A stretch of 64,000 nt of DNA, from positions 372,001 through 436,000 of the forward strand of contig OZ271839.1 in assembly GCA_965601825.1 (NCBI GenBank), given 5' to 3'. Shown piece by piece: positions 46,133 to 54,068 of this stretch. The DNA is from HXMU1420-13 sp965601825 (GTDB taxonomy: Bacteria > Bacteroidota > Rhodothermia > Balneolales > Balneolaceae). Below the pieces are notes generated by a model that made no database searches, was not told the DNA's origin, and saw only the letters and a list, made by a program, of their open reading frames with translations. Position 1 is the stretch's first letter. Each line of letters starts with the position of its first letter. Both the position numbers and the translations under genes were made by a program.

Positions 46133-46291
46133 ATGAAACGTACATTTCAACCAAGTAACAAAAAGCGCACGAACAAGCACGGATATCGTAAGCGCATGTC
46201 TACAAAAAGTGGACGTAATGTTATTGCCGGCCGCCGTGCTAAAGGTCGTCATAAGCTAACTGTTAGCGATGAGAGAAAAGGAGCAAAGTAA
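46133..46291 (+). CDS. rpmH: 50S ribosomal protein L34
   Basis: This 52-residue protein, MKRTFQPSNKKRTNKHGY and on, is a clear L34: the start MKRTFQPS, the NKHGYRKRMSTKSGRNVIA segment and a very basic composition are diagnostic. Its length is close to the usual 44-52 residues, with a slightly extended tail (SDERKGAK). L34 is part of the large ribosomal subunit. The gene heads the rpmH-rnpA-yidC cluster typical of bacteria near the origin of replication, although no dnaA or origin is visible here. Its last 23 bases overlap the start of rnpA. Confidence 0.97.
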   Translation: MKRTFQPSNKKRTNKHGYRKRMSTKSGRNVIAGRRAKGRHKLTVSDERKGAK

Positions 46292-46700
46292 TTTAACTGC
46301 TCCATCTCCTCGCAGACTTACCCTTCCTAAATCAAGAATTCTGCGAGGTAGAACTAATTTTAAGAGTCTTTTTTCAAACTCTAAAACTCTTTCATCTACC
46401 ACTATTACTTTGAAGTATCGCATAAAACAAAGTAATTCTCCTGATTTTAAAATCGCATTTATAGCTCCCAAGAAGTTGGGTACAGCGGTAAAAAGAAATC
46501 GAATTAAACGATTAATGCGGGAATCTTACAGAATTAATCAGGAACTTCTCGATTCAATATCTGGCACTCAGGTACAAGTGCACGCAGCAATAATTGCAAA
46601 AACAGCAGATGTTGAATTCAATACTATTCAGGAGGATGTAGTAACACTACTTAGCAAACTCCGTAACCGCGTTGCCGAATACACACATTTAAATACCTAG
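46269..46700 (+). CDS. rnpA: Ribonuclease P protein component
   Basis: The 143-residue basic protein assists the RNase P RNA in tRNA 5'-end maturation. The core RGRTNFKSLF leads into the RNR block GTAVKRNRIKRLMRESYR, which is the family signature. Only one in-frame ATG exists near the start, at 46269, inside rpmH; no other start precedes the conserved core, so the 23-base overlap seems real. The N-terminal 16 residues are less conserved. The yidC start lies four bases after its stop, so all three genes are coupled. Confidence is high because of the genetic context. Confidence 0.95.
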   Translation: MREKEQSNLTAPSPRRLTLPKSRILRGRTNFKSLFSNSKTLSSTTITLKYRIKQSNSPDFKIAFIAPKKLGTAVKRNRIKRLMRESYRINQELLDSISGTQVQVHAAIIAKTADVEFNTIQEDVVTLLSKLRNRVAEYTHLNT

Positions 46701-46704
46701 ATCA

Positions 46705-48498
46705 TTGGATAAGAATACAGTAATTGGATTTTCTCTCATTTTCGTTTTGATGCTTGGCTGGTTTTACTTCACACTTCCAAGTGAAGAGCAAATTCGCGAG
46801 CAACAACGCCAACGAGCAATGCAAGATAGTCTCGCTGCTATTGAGCAACTTGATGAGAGCTTAATGCCAGAAGTTTATGACCCGGTTACTCAGGCACAAA
46901 TCCAACAAGAATCGAATGAAATTCCAAGAACAACTTCAGGAATGTTCTCCGTTGGTCAGGATTCAATTCAAAATGAATTTGTAATTGAAACACCACGTTA
47001 TTCAGCTGTTTTCACAAATCTAGGTGCAGGTCCAGCTTCTTTCACATTAAAAGATCATCAAACATGGGCTGGACAACCAATCCAGATGATTGGTGACACT
47101 ACACGATCAGCATACAATACCGGATTTCTTACCACTGAAAACTATAATGTTGACACCAATAATCTACTCTTTCAACAACTAACTAACGGAAGCTCAATCT
47201 CATTAGAGGAAAATGAAATTGAAGAACTTTCCTACATGCTGGATTTAGGTGATGGTAGGCAACTGGTTTACACTTACACTTTTTATGGAGGGAAATACGA
47301 AATCGATTTAGATATTCGATTCGTTGGTATTCGAGAATATATCATTGGTCGTGCAATTGATTTCGGATGGACTTCTCCACTTCGCTTCACTGAAAAAGAC
47401 AGAGTACAAGAGGCTCTTGCCACTACTTCTTATTTATATGCAGGTGGTGAGTTAGAGCAATTGAAAGTTACTGACTTTGAAGATAATGACGGTTACGAAG
47501 AGCAAAACGTTAATGGTAACATTGACTGGGTTGCCACCAAAACAAAATTCTTCTCGCAAATCATCAAACCCAAAACCGAGACTGACGGTGCCTATCTAAC
47601 TGGTCAGATTACAGGCGAAGTTGATGATGCAACTACCGATCATTACTACACTTCAACTATAACAGCTGACATTCCGTCAAATGGTACTATTTCCATGGCA
47701 CTTTATGTCGGCCCAATGCGCTATCTCGATGTTAAAGAGTTTGATGAACACGCCTTTGACATGGTAGAAGTGAGCTATGGCTGGTTACGTTGGTTCTCTG
47801 ATCCATTTGTTAGATTTGCTGTAATTCCATTCTTCAATTTCTTTAGTGGCTTTATTTCTAACTACGGCGTTTTAGTAATCATCTTTGCTGTGGTTGTGAA
47901 ACTGGTTCTTTCCCCACTTACTATTCGAAGTTACAAGAGTATGGCTGCAATGCGTGAGCTTCAGCCTCAAATGAAAGAGATTCAGGATAAGTACAAAGAC
48001 AATCCACAGAAGCAGCAAAAAGCCACCATGGACTTATATCGCAAGAATAAAGTGAATCCATTAGGCGGTTGTTTGCCGATGCTTCTTCAATTCCCAATCC
48101 TGATCACGCTCTGGAGATTTTTCCAGAACTCCATCATTCTTCGTCAGGAGGAATTTCTTTGGGTAAGTGACCTTTCTGCTCCGGATTATATTTTGAATTT
48201 ACCATTCAGTATCCCATTCCTTGGTGATCAGTTAGCAGGTCTTGTATTGTTGATGACCCTTTCAATGGTGTTCCAAAGTAGAATTACTGCTGCATCAAGT
48301 GCCGGAAGTGCCGCAAACAATCCGATGGCACAACAGATGAAAATCATGCAATATTTCTTACCAATCATGTTGTTATTTGTATTCAACAACTTCGCATCTG
48401 GCTTAAGCTTATACTATTTGATTTTCAACATACTATCCATCTTCCAGCAGTTGTATATCAACAGAAGTACGCATCAGGCCGCTGTTGCTAAAGCGTAA
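46705..48498 (+). CDS. yidC: Membrane protein insertase YidC
   Basis: The 597-residue insertase has the first helix MDKNTVIGFSLIFVLMLGWF, a large periplasmic beta-domain (roughly residues 80-345) and the five-helix core from about residue 370, with GVLVIIFAVVVKLVLSPLT and the Gly/Pro-rich NKVNPLGGCLPMLLQFPILI loop. It inserts proteins into the inner membrane with or without SecYEG. It starts with TTG at 46705; this gives exactly the family N-terminus, while no ATG does. A seven-base-periodic hairpin (48504-48558) begins just after the stop. Position after rnpA is standard. Confidence 0.96.
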   Translation: MDKNTVIGFSLIFVLMLGWFYFTLPSEEQIREQQRQRAMQDSLAAIEQLDESLMPEVYDPVTQAQIQQESNEIPRTTSGMFSVGQDSIQNEFVIETPRYSAVFTNLGAGPASFTLKDHQTWAGQPIQMIGDTTRSAYNTGFLTTENYNVDTNNLLFQQLTNGSSISLEENEIEELSYMLDLGDGRQLVYTYTFYGGKYEIDLDIRFVGIREYIIGRAIDFGWTSPLRFTEKDRVQEALATTSYLYAGGELEQLKVTDFEDNDGYEEQNVNGNIDWVATKTKFFSQIIKPKTETDGAYLTGQITGEVDDATTDHYYTSTITADIPSNGTISMALYVGPMRYLDVKEFDEHAFDMVEVSYGWLRWFSDPFVRFAVIPFFNFFSGFISNYGVLVIIFAVVVKLVLSPLTIRSYKSMAAMRELQPQMKEIQDKYKDNPQKQQKATMDLYRKNKVNPLGGCLPMLLQFPILITLWRFFQNSIILRQEEFLWVSDLSAPDYILNLPFSIPFLGDQLAGLVLLMTLSMVFQSRITAASSAGSAANNPMAQQMKIMQYFLPIMLLFVFNNFASGLSLYYLIFNILSIFQQLYINRSTHQAAVAKA

Positions 48499-48503
48499 TT
48501 CGA

Positions 48504-48558
48504 TTTATTGTTAATCGTTATTCGTGTAGCTACTTTGCGAATAACGATTAACAAATAA
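48504..48558. repeat. Heptamer-periodic inverted repeat after yidC
   Basis: A perfect 17-base inverted repeat (48508-48524 and 48538-48554) with a 13-base loop starts ten bases after the yidC stop codon. The arms are built of related seven-base units such as GTTAATC and GTTATTC. There is no T tract, so this is not a plain terminator, though the RNA would form a strong hairpin. It is the first of five similar loci. Confidence 0.75.
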
Positions 48559-48566
48559 CTTCTCTT

Positions 48567-49475
48567 TTGATCAGTTCTTCACTCTTCCATTATCCACAAA
48601 CTCGTTTCGAAAAAAATGAGAAAAGGCTGTGGAATCCTATCTTAAAAAAGAGCTATAAGCAACGACCAGAAGAACGTGTCCGTTTGCAATTTGTTGACTA
48701 TCTGATTCAAGAAGCTGAGTTTTCTAAAAACCGAATAGCTTTTGAAAGTCCGGTTTCACTCCCCGGTGATAAGTCTTCTTCTCGATCTGATGTAATTTGT
48801 TATGATGAAGATTTCAAGCCGCTGTTATTAGTTGAATGTAAAGCTCCAAACATCCAGTTAGATGAGAAAACGGCTATTCAAATAACACGATATAACACTG
48901 AGATTGAAGCTCCATATTTAATGGTTACAAATGGACTTAAAGATTTCTGGTTTAAATCGAAGAATGATGAAGTCACTCTATTAGAGATTCCAACTCCTCA
49001 ATTCTACTCAGTAAAATCGCCTGATAGAGATTTTAATTATTGGCAGGAAAGAGGTTTTGCAGGCACAATAAATGAACCCATTGTTCAGCAATGGATCGTT
49101 GCAAACTGTAATCAACTTTTTATTGAGACAACCAATCCAGCCCATTTTTTCGAATTTGAAGGAACAGAGCCGGACTTACAGCTTCCAAATTTCTATCAAG
49201 TATTAATGATTAATGAGCAAACTCGATTAGCTGTTTCTTTAACTGCTACTCAATTTGGGGCAACTAAATTCAATGCAATACTGAATCAGGGTGGGCAAAA
49301 TGTTGGTCTATTGTCTGCTTCACTTGATATCATCGCTTCAGATCAATTGGAAAACACGTTGATCCAAAACGCCAAAGGAATCAAAATGGTGGATTTAGTT
49401 GAAGAGGTTGGCTTTGAGTTTATGAAATCAATAAAGGATTTAGCTCAGCCAATTTCTTTGTTGATGATGGGGTAA
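48567..49475 (+). CDS. Orphan protein with type I restriction HsdR N-terminal nuclease domain
   Basis: The 302-residue protein carries the HsdR_N nuclease pattern in its first 130 residues: the helix RPEERVRLQFVDYLIQEA, then Asp75 in SSRSDVICYD and Glu90-x-Lys92 in LLLVECKAPN, giving a PD-(D/E)xK-like active site. A second part (residues about 150-290) with a beta-rich look follows. Real type I enzymes have a 1000-residue HsdR and neighbouring HsdM and HsdS, none of which occurs here. The short protein is therefore a stand-alone relative, common in Bacteroidota. It starts with TTG at 48567; no ATG exists nearby. Its function is unproven. Confidence 0.75.
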   Translation: MISSSLFHYPQTRFEKNEKRLWNPILKKSYKQRPEERVRLQFVDYLIQEAEFSKNRIAFESPVSLPGDKSSSRSDVICYDEDFKPLLLVECKAPNIQLDEKTAIQITRYNTEIEAPYLMVTNGLKDFWFKSKNDEVTLLEIPTPQFYSVKSPDRDFNYWQERGFAGTINEPIVQQWIVANCNQLFIETTNPAHFFEFEGTEPDLQLPNFYQVLMINEQTRLAVSLTATQFGATKFNAILNQGGQNVGLLSASLDIIASDQLENTLIQNAKGIKMVDLVEEVGFEFMKSIKDLAQPISLLMMG

Positions 49476-49479
49476 AGTC

Positions 49480-49500
49480 ATCCCGGACTTGATCCGGGAT
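49480..49500. terminator. Palindromic hairpin between convergent genes
   Basis: ATCCCGGA at 49480-49487 pairs with TCCGGGAT at 49493-49500 across a five-base loop, and is followed by CTGTTTT. It lies between two convergent genes and probably ends transcription from at least the plus side. The sequence resembles a palindrome that recurs dispersed in many bacterial genomes. Confidence 0.7.
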
Positions 49501-49521
49501 CTGTTTTAGCTACTAAGTTTA

Positions 49522-50151
49522 TCAAACAAGTTCAGGATGATCAGTTGTTTGCTCCTTCTCCAAAGACTTCCTCCAGGCAAAATAACCAGCGGTTGCTAGT
49601 AAGGTAAATAGGAAGAATTGAACACTCGTTAGAACCAGTCCTTTATAGAAGTAAAGAGGAATCGAAATGATGTCTGTGATAATCCAGGCAATCCAATTTT
49701 CTAGCTTTTTTCGAGCCATCAACCACATACCGGTAATTGCAAAACAGGTTGTTGTCGCATCCCAAATTGGAACATCGCTATCGGTAAAATTCATCAATAC
49801 AAAAACTAGAAGTCCGAACGATCCAACCAATAATGCAAATGTTATCAACCATTCTCTGTTATCATTCACCGTTACTGGAATTTGGTCTCTTTTACCTCCT
49901 GTGTCTTTCCAGTGATACCAACCATACACGCTCATCACGAAGTAGTAGCTATTTACTCCCATATCTGCATAGAGCTTATAATTGAAAGCTAAATAGACAT
50001 AAATCAGAACACTGATAATCCCAAAGGGATAAACCAAAATATTCTCTTTCATTGAACACCACACACTAAGAAGTCCGGTGACAACAGCAATCCATTCAAT
50101 GGTTGAGGTAGCTAATACCCCTTCGATAAAAGCAGTGAAAAATTCGCTCAT
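49522..50151 (-). CDS. pnuC: Nicotinamide mononucleotide/riboside transporter PnuC
   Basis: The 209-residue membrane protein has about seven helices and the PnuC pattern: IEWIAVVTGLLSVWCSMKEN near the N-terminus, YADMGVNSYYFVMSVYGWYHW in the middle and ENWIAWIITDIISIPLYFYK. PnuC takes up nicotinamide riboside or thiamine precursors by facilitated diffusion. No TPP riboswitch is visible upstream, so nicotinamide use is the default guess. Its ATG overlaps the upstream small gene by four bases (ATGA). Confidence 0.9.
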   Translation of the reverse strand: MSEFFTAFIEGVLATSTIEWIAVVTGLLSVWCSMKENILVYPFGIISVLIYVYLAFNYKLYADMGVNSYYFVMSVYGWYHWKDTGGKRDQIPVTVNDNREWLITFALLVGSFGLLVFVLMNFTDSDVPIWDATTTCFAITGMWLMARKKLENWIAWIITDIISIPLYFYKGLVLTSVQFFLFTLLATAGYFAWRKSLEKEQTTDHPELV

Positions 50152-50435
50152 CTACCTTTGAGCAAATTCGTCAAGTTGAGCTTATGAATTGGGATGAGAT
50201 AGGAAGAAAGCAATTCGTCTTTGTGAATGCCCAATAATCCGGTTCCCCGAAAATCAACTACACATACTTTCTCTTCTTTCTGGACGATTTCACCAATCCC
50301 GTAATACTCCGGACTCGGACCGTAATATACCAGGTCACCCGGATTGAGCTCATTCATCGCCCTTCGGTGATAAGGATAAATCACCGGGAGCAAATCTAAT
50401 CGATATGAAAGTCTGCGTTTCCCTAGGAGCGACAT
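50148..50435 (-). CDS. Small SH3-like protein between tsaE and pnuC
   Basis: I cannot name this 95-residue protein. Its middle (LNPGDLVYYG, YGIGEIVQKEEKVCVVDF, then GLLGIHKDEL) follows the strand pattern of small SH3/Tudor-like domains such as DUF3553 or CarD-type modules. This resemblance is weak and by eye. The first 25 residues are basic, the tail also is. It begins one base after the tsaE stop and overlaps pnuC by four bases, so it belongs to this operon. A real but unassigned protein is most likely. Confidence 0.65.
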   Translation of the reverse strand: MSLLGKRRLSYRLDLLPVIYPYHRRAMNELNPGDLVYYGPSPEYYGIGEIVQKEEKVCVVDFRGTGLLGIHKDELLSSYLIPIHKLNLTNLLKGR

Positions 50436-50436
50436 G

Positions 50437-50847
50437 TTACTCGCTTTCTATTGATATTTCTCTTTCGTGTTCCCCTTTATGGGTTATGTGTACCCAAACG
50501 GATTCGGGCGGCAATAAATTTCGGATTTTTTCTGGCCATTCTACAACTGAAATTCCATCACCATATAAATAGTCTTCGGTGCCGATTTCCAACGCTTCTT
50601 GCTCGTTTTTAATCCTATAGCAGTCAAAGTGATACACCGATGAATTGCCATGATATTCATTTATAAGTGTGAAGGTTGGGGAGTTTACTTCTGTTGGATT
50701 CACTCCAAAAAAAGAGGCAATTCCTTTCACAAAGTGCGTCTTCCCTGCACCTAAATCACCATCAAGGCAAACAACATCACCGGGCTGTAATCGCTCAGCA
50801 AACTGCTTTCCAAAATGTATCGTCTCCTCAATTGATGAACTTAACAT
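50437..50847 (-). CDS. tsaE: tRNA threonylcarbamoyladenosine biosynthesis ATPase TsaE
   Basis: The 136-residue P-loop protein is TsaE: Walker A GDLGAGKTHFVKG (residues 30-42), SPTFTLINEY, YHFDCYRI and VVEWPEKI are all present. With TsaB, TsaD and TsaC it makes the t6A37 modification of ANN-decoding tRNAs, a nearly universal function; the partners are not in this window. Length matches the family. It is the first gene of a set tsaE - 95-residue protein - pnuC with overlapping or adjoining ends. The porX gene lies further upstream on the same strand, separated by about 120 bases that hold a palindromic hairpin and a heptamer array. Confidence 0.93.
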   Translation of the reverse strand: MLSSSIEETIHFGKQFAERLQPGDVVCLDGDLGAGKTHFVKGIASFFGVNPTEVNSPTFTLINEYHGNSSVYHFDCYRIKNEQEALEIGTEDYLYGDGISVVEWPEKIRNLLPPESVWVHITHKGEHEREISIESE

Positions 50848-50891
50848 GCATCCTCCAAAACATCCTCTTCATATCCCAACACACCCCTAAA

Positions 50892-50909
50892 TCCCCTCTC
50901 AAGAGGGGA
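50892..50909. repeat. Short palindrome of a dispersed type
   Basis: TCCCCTCT (50892-50899) and AGAGGGGA (50902-50909) form a perfect eight-base stem with a two-base gap. Similar CCCCTCTxxAGAGGGG sequences are familiar from many Bacteroidota intergenic regions. It lies between porX and tsaE, and no T run is present on the minus strand. It may terminate or stabilise RNA. Confidence 0.55.
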
Positions 50910-50938
50910 CTTGTTTTCTGGAATAAATTCTGAAATGG

Positions 50939-50973
50939 CGTTCGTCTTTCGTCGTTGGTCATTTATCATTTCT
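50939..50973. repeat. Heptamer-periodic array at the porX stop codon
   Basis: Five successive seven-base units, for example CGTTCGT and CGTTGGT, cover 50939-50973 and overlap the last two sense codons and the stop of porX. Unlike the other four loci, I see no long second arm here. The unit length and stop-codon overlap are the shared features. Confidence 0.6.
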
Positions 50974-52513
50974 TCGGAGTCAACGTCGCTACTGGTAGAA
51001 TCATTTCTTCCATGGATGCACCGCCATGTTGGAAAGTATCCCGATATCGATTTTGGAATTTGTGGTAATTCGTCGGGTACACAAAGTAGTAATCCTCTAG
51101 CGCAATCAAATATTCATTGGAAATTGAAACCTTCGGTAATTTGAATCTCTGCGCGTTGTTGATTTTCAAACTCGCGCTATCATCAACTGCATTTAAGTTC
51201 TTACCATATTTATAGCGAAGATTTGTTGCTGTATCACGATCGCCAAATACTTTAGTATCTCTCATTGACCTGACCGAACCATGATCCGTTGTTACAACAA
51301 TAGTAACATCTTCGTCTGCTAATTCTTTAAACATCTGAAGCAGTGTTGAATGCTGAAACCATGCTTCTGTAATAGATCGAAATGCTCCTTCATCAGGTGC
51401 TAATTCTTTTATGACTTCTGAATCGGATCGCGAATGCACGAGTGTATCCACAAAATTGAAAACAAAGGCTGCTAATTTTGACTGAGCAAAATTCTTCATC
51501 TTGCTAGCTATTTGTTTTCCAACATCAGCATTAAGAATCTTTTCATACTTGAAGTTGATATCAATTCCCGCTCGATTTAGTTGTTTTTCAAGCAACTCCT
51601 CTTCGTGGCGATTTAATGAAGATTCATCCTGCCCTTGCTGCCATAATGAGGGATATAAATTCTCAATTTTCATGGGCGACAAACCGGCAAAAATTGCATT
51701 TCTTGAGTACGGCGTAGCTGTTGGTAAAATTGAATAATAAAACTCTGTCTGGATATCGAACATCTTTGCTAAATATGGCTCAAATACTAGCCACTGGTCG
51801 TAGCGCATGCAATCAATCAGAAAGAACATCGTCTTCTTTCCTTCCTTAACCGATGGCAATACATACTTCTTTATTACCTCAGGTGAAAGTAAAGGAGCTT
51901 CTTCACTTCCTTCATTTAGCCACTTTTCATAACTATTCTGGATGAATCTACCGAACTCTCTGTTTGCATCTCGAAATTGATTATCTAAAACTTCAACTAG
52001 TGCTTCGTCTCCATCACTCAATTCCATTTGCCATTTTGTGAGCTCACGATAAATCTCGATCCATTCCTGCCAACTTGTTCCGGGGTGTATGCGTGATGAA
52101 ATTTCACCAAACTTTCGCAGGTACGTTTGCGATGATTTCTCCGTTTGCAATCTTGAAGTTTCAAGAAGCTTTTTAGTTGTCAATAAAATCTGGCTGGGAT
52201 TCACCGGTTTAATCAGGTAATCACTGATCTTCGCACCAATAGCATCCTCCATGATCGATTCTTCTTCACTTTTAGTAATCATCACAACCGGAAGAAGTGG
52301 TTGTTCAGATTTTATAGCATCCAAAGCTTCAAGTCCGCCCATTCCCGGCATTTGTTCATCTAAGAAAACAATATCAAAACTTTGTTCTTTGATCTTTTCG
52401 ACAGCATCCTGACCATTTGCTACCGGAACAATTTCAAATCCTTTCTTCTCAAGAAACAGTATTAATGATTGCAGTTGATCTATTTCATCATCTGCCCAAA
52501 GAATTGTTGGCAT
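50966..52513 (-). CDS. porX: PorX-type response regulator with PglZ domain
   Basis: The 515-residue protein starts with a receiver domain: acidic pair D8-D9, phospho-acceptor Asp52 in IVFLDEQMPGMGG and Lys102 in LIKPVNPSQ. After a helical linker comes an alkaline-phosphatase-fold PglZ domain from about residue 215 (TMFFLIDCMRYDQWL, IVVTTDHGSV with metal ligands). This fusion is PorX, the regulator of type IX secretion in Porphyromonas and relatives, recently shown to be a nucleotide phosphodiesterase of oligonucleotide signals in that family. The two sorting-domain proteins in this window are potential cargo. The partner kinase PorY is not visible here. Confidence 0.92.
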   Translation of the reverse strand: MPTILWADDEIDQLQSLILFLEKKGFEIVPVANGQDAVEKIKEQSFDIVFLDEQMPGMGGLEALDAIKSEQPLLPVVMITKSEEESIMEDAIGAKISDYLIKPVNPSQILLTTKKLLETSRLQTEKSSQTYLRKFGEISSRIHPGTSWQEWIEIYRELTKWQMELSDGDEALVEVLDNQFRDANREFGRFIQNSYEKWLNEGSEEAPLLSPEVIKKYVLPSVKEGKKTMFFLIDCMRYDQWLVFEPYLAKMFDIQTEFYYSILPTATPYSRNAIFAGLSPMKIENLYPSLWQQGQDESSLNRHEEELLEKQLNRAGIDINFKYEKILNADVGKQIASKMKNFAQSKLAAFVFNFVDTLVHSRSDSEVIKELAPDEGAFRSITEAWFQHSTLLQMFKELADEDVTIVVTTDHGSVRSMRDTKVFGDRDTATNLRYKYGKNLNAVDDSASLKINNAQRFKLPKVSISNEYLIALEDYYFVYPTNYHKFQNRYRDTFQHGGASMEEMILPVATLTPKK

Positions 52514-52519
52514 TTCGTG

Positions 52520-52639
52520 AAATTATGAATTACGGATTATAGATTATGAATGGTAGCTGTTAGCCATATAGTAACTTCTTAGTCTAAATAGAAATACGGA
52601 ATCTATAATTCAAAATTCATAATCCGTAATTCATAATTT
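52520..52639. repeat. Heptamer-periodic inverted repeat before porX
   Basis: Perfect 21-base arms (52520-52540 and 52619-52639) lie 78 bases apart between porX and the helix-hairpin-helix gene. Each arm continues into further seven-base units such as ATTATGA and ATTACGG, with about four on the left and six on the right. The right arm contains the stop codon of the helix-hairpin-helix gene (52631-52633). No open reading frame fits between. Confidence 0.8.
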
Positions 52640-53110
52640 GATAAATGGTTTGATCTTCTCTAGGGTGCGTTCTCCAATTCCCTTTACATTTACAAGATCA
52701 TCAACGGAAACAAAATCACCATTAGTTTCCCGATATTCAATTATTCTTTGGGCATAGGTTTCACCGATTCCGGGAAGGCTTGTCAGCTCAACGTTAGTTG
52801 CAGTATTTATACTGATTGGATCCCCATTTTGAATTGGGATTTCTTCAATTACCTCTGGTTCAATTCCAGCATATTTTTGATCCTGAATTACATTTTCTCT
52901 TTCAATGAGCGCACTTCTTCGCTCGAATTCTGCAACAATTTGGGCATGATTTTCAGGAGCAGGAACTAGTCTTTCTTTAATCACTATATCCATCAAAAGT
53001 AAAACAACGATTATTGTTAGAAGTATTGAAATGGTAATACGCTCTTTTTTAGTGATTTGAAGTTTATCAACCCAAAAGAATAGCTTTCTTTTAATATTTC
53101 GTTTATCCAT
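52631..53110 (-). CDS. Membrane-anchored ComEA-like helix-hairpin-helix protein
   Basis: The 159-residue protein has a basic cytoplasmic start, a transmembrane helix (about residues 25-45, ISILLTIIVVLLLMDIVI), a helical linker, and two helix-hairpin-helix motifs at the C-terminus: VELTSLPGIGETYAQRIIEY and VDDLVNVKGIGERTL. This is the ComEA-like domain that binds double-stranded DNA without sequence preference, as in natural transformation, but many Bacteroidota homologues are of unknown role. Its end overlaps the arm of a large inverted repeat. Whether it takes part in DNA uptake cannot be read from this window, where no other competence gene is present. Confidence 0.83.
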   Translation of the reverse strand: MDKRNIKRKLFFWVDKLQITKKERITISILLTIIVVLLLMDIVIKERLVPAPENHAQIVAEFERRSALIERENVIQDQKYAGIEPEVIEEIPIQNGDPISINTATNVELTSLPGIGETYAQRIIEYRETNGDFVSVDDLVNVKGIGERTLEKIKPFIKL

Positions 53111-53208
53111 AACCTATTTGTTTTCAACTACCAATAAGCCAAAGAAATTGTTCTAAGTCAACTTGTTTTGAATGAACTGAATTGAGATGTTTGCACAAAG
53201 AATATCTG

Positions 53209-54006
53209 ATGAGCAAAACCTTTTACTTCACATTTAAAAATCAGCAAATTGCCTACGAAGTTGTGGGCACCGGAAAAGCCTTAATTGTTCTTCATGGTTG
53301 GGGAAGTAGTAAAAGGGTGATGATGCCCATCGCAAAATCTCTTGAAGATATTCGTGCTAGTTATGTGCTCGACTTTCCAGGTTTTGGTGAATCCAATGAA
53401 CCTACTGAACCATGGACTATCGATGATTACGCTGATGCTGTTGAAGCTTTTATTTCCATGTTGCCCGATGATCATGTAGATGTATTAGTTCACTCTTTTG
53501 GCGGACGAGTTATGCTAAAGCTTCTCAATCGACCAAAAGGAAAACAAATCATCCAAAAGGTATTGATCACAGGCGGGGCTGGAATGAAACCACAACGTTC
53601 ATGGAAATTTTATGTAAGAAAGTACACGGCAAAAATTCTAAAAGCTCCTTTTTTGATATTACCAGGATCTTTAAAAGAAAAAGCATTGAACTGGCTAAGA
53701 GGAACTGATCTTTGGAAGAGTTTAGGGTCTGCAGATTATTCTCAATTATCAGGCGTGATGAGACAAACATTTGTGAAATCTGTAAACGAACACCTTGAAG
53801 AACAACTACCCACGATTGAGCACGAAACCTTACTTCTTTGGGGCAGAAATGATGATGCCACACCAATTTATCAAGCAGAACGAATTGAAAAAGGTATTGA
53901 TAACGCTGCAATAGTGGTTATAGAAGATGCGGGTCATTATGCATTCCTGGATAAGCCAAAACAGTTTGCTGCAATCGCTAAAGCCTTTCTTGAACCGAAT
54001 TCTTAA
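53209..54006 (+). CDS. Alpha/beta-hydrolase family protein
   Basis: The 265-residue protein has the alpha/beta-hydrolase pattern: oxyanion-side LIVLHGWGSSKRV, nucleophile elbow VDVLVHSFGGRVM with Ser in HSFGG, acid-containing TLLLWGRNDDATP and catalytic His in DAGHYAFLDKP. The triad is therefore complete, suggesting an esterase, lipase or C-C hydrolase. Substrate is unknown. I start it at the ATG at 53209 (MSKTFYFTFKN); a TTG at 53182 would add nine residues. Its stop codon lies within the first unit of a heptamer array that separates it from the convergent pseudouridine synthase gene. Confidence 0.85.
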   Translation: MSKTFYFTFKNQQIAYEVVGTGKALIVLHGWGSSKRVMMPIAKSLEDIRASYVLDFPGFGESNEPTEPWTIDDYADAVEAFISMLPDDHVDVLVHSFGGRVMLKLLNRPKGKQIIQKVLITGGAGMKPQRSWKFYVRKYTAKILKAPFLILPGSLKEKALNWLRGTDLWKSLGSADYSQLSGVMRQTFVKSVNEHLEEQLPTIEHETLLLWGRNDDATPIYQAERIEKGIDNAAIVVIEDAGHYAFLDKPKQFAAIAKAFLEPNS

Positions 54007-54007
54007 T

Positions 54008-54068
54008 GATGAGTGTTAAATGCTAAATGATAAATTCATTCAACATTTAGCACTTAACATTTACCATT
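54008..54068. repeat. Heptamer-periodic inverted repeat between convergent genes
   Basis: Arms at 54015-54029 and 54044-54058 match at 14 of 15 positions and consist of seven-base units such as TAAATGC and TAACATT. The array starts at the stop codon of the hydrolase gene and runs into the last codons of the convergent RluA gene, whose final residues (MVNVKC) are encoded by it. Confidence 0.75.

Noticed and set aside
46133..46291. Nearby replication origin, since rpmH-rnpA-yidC often adjoin dnaA
   Set aside because: No dnaA gene, DnaA-box cluster or AT-rich unwinding element was recognised in the surrounding sequence.
48567..49475. Type I restriction-modification system
   Set aside because: Only the HsdR_N-like domain exists; no motor domain, HsdM or HsdS is present in the window.
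52520..52639. CRISPR array or insertion-sequence ends
   Set aside because: The units are seven bases long without spacers, and no transposase or cas gene is in the neighbourhood.
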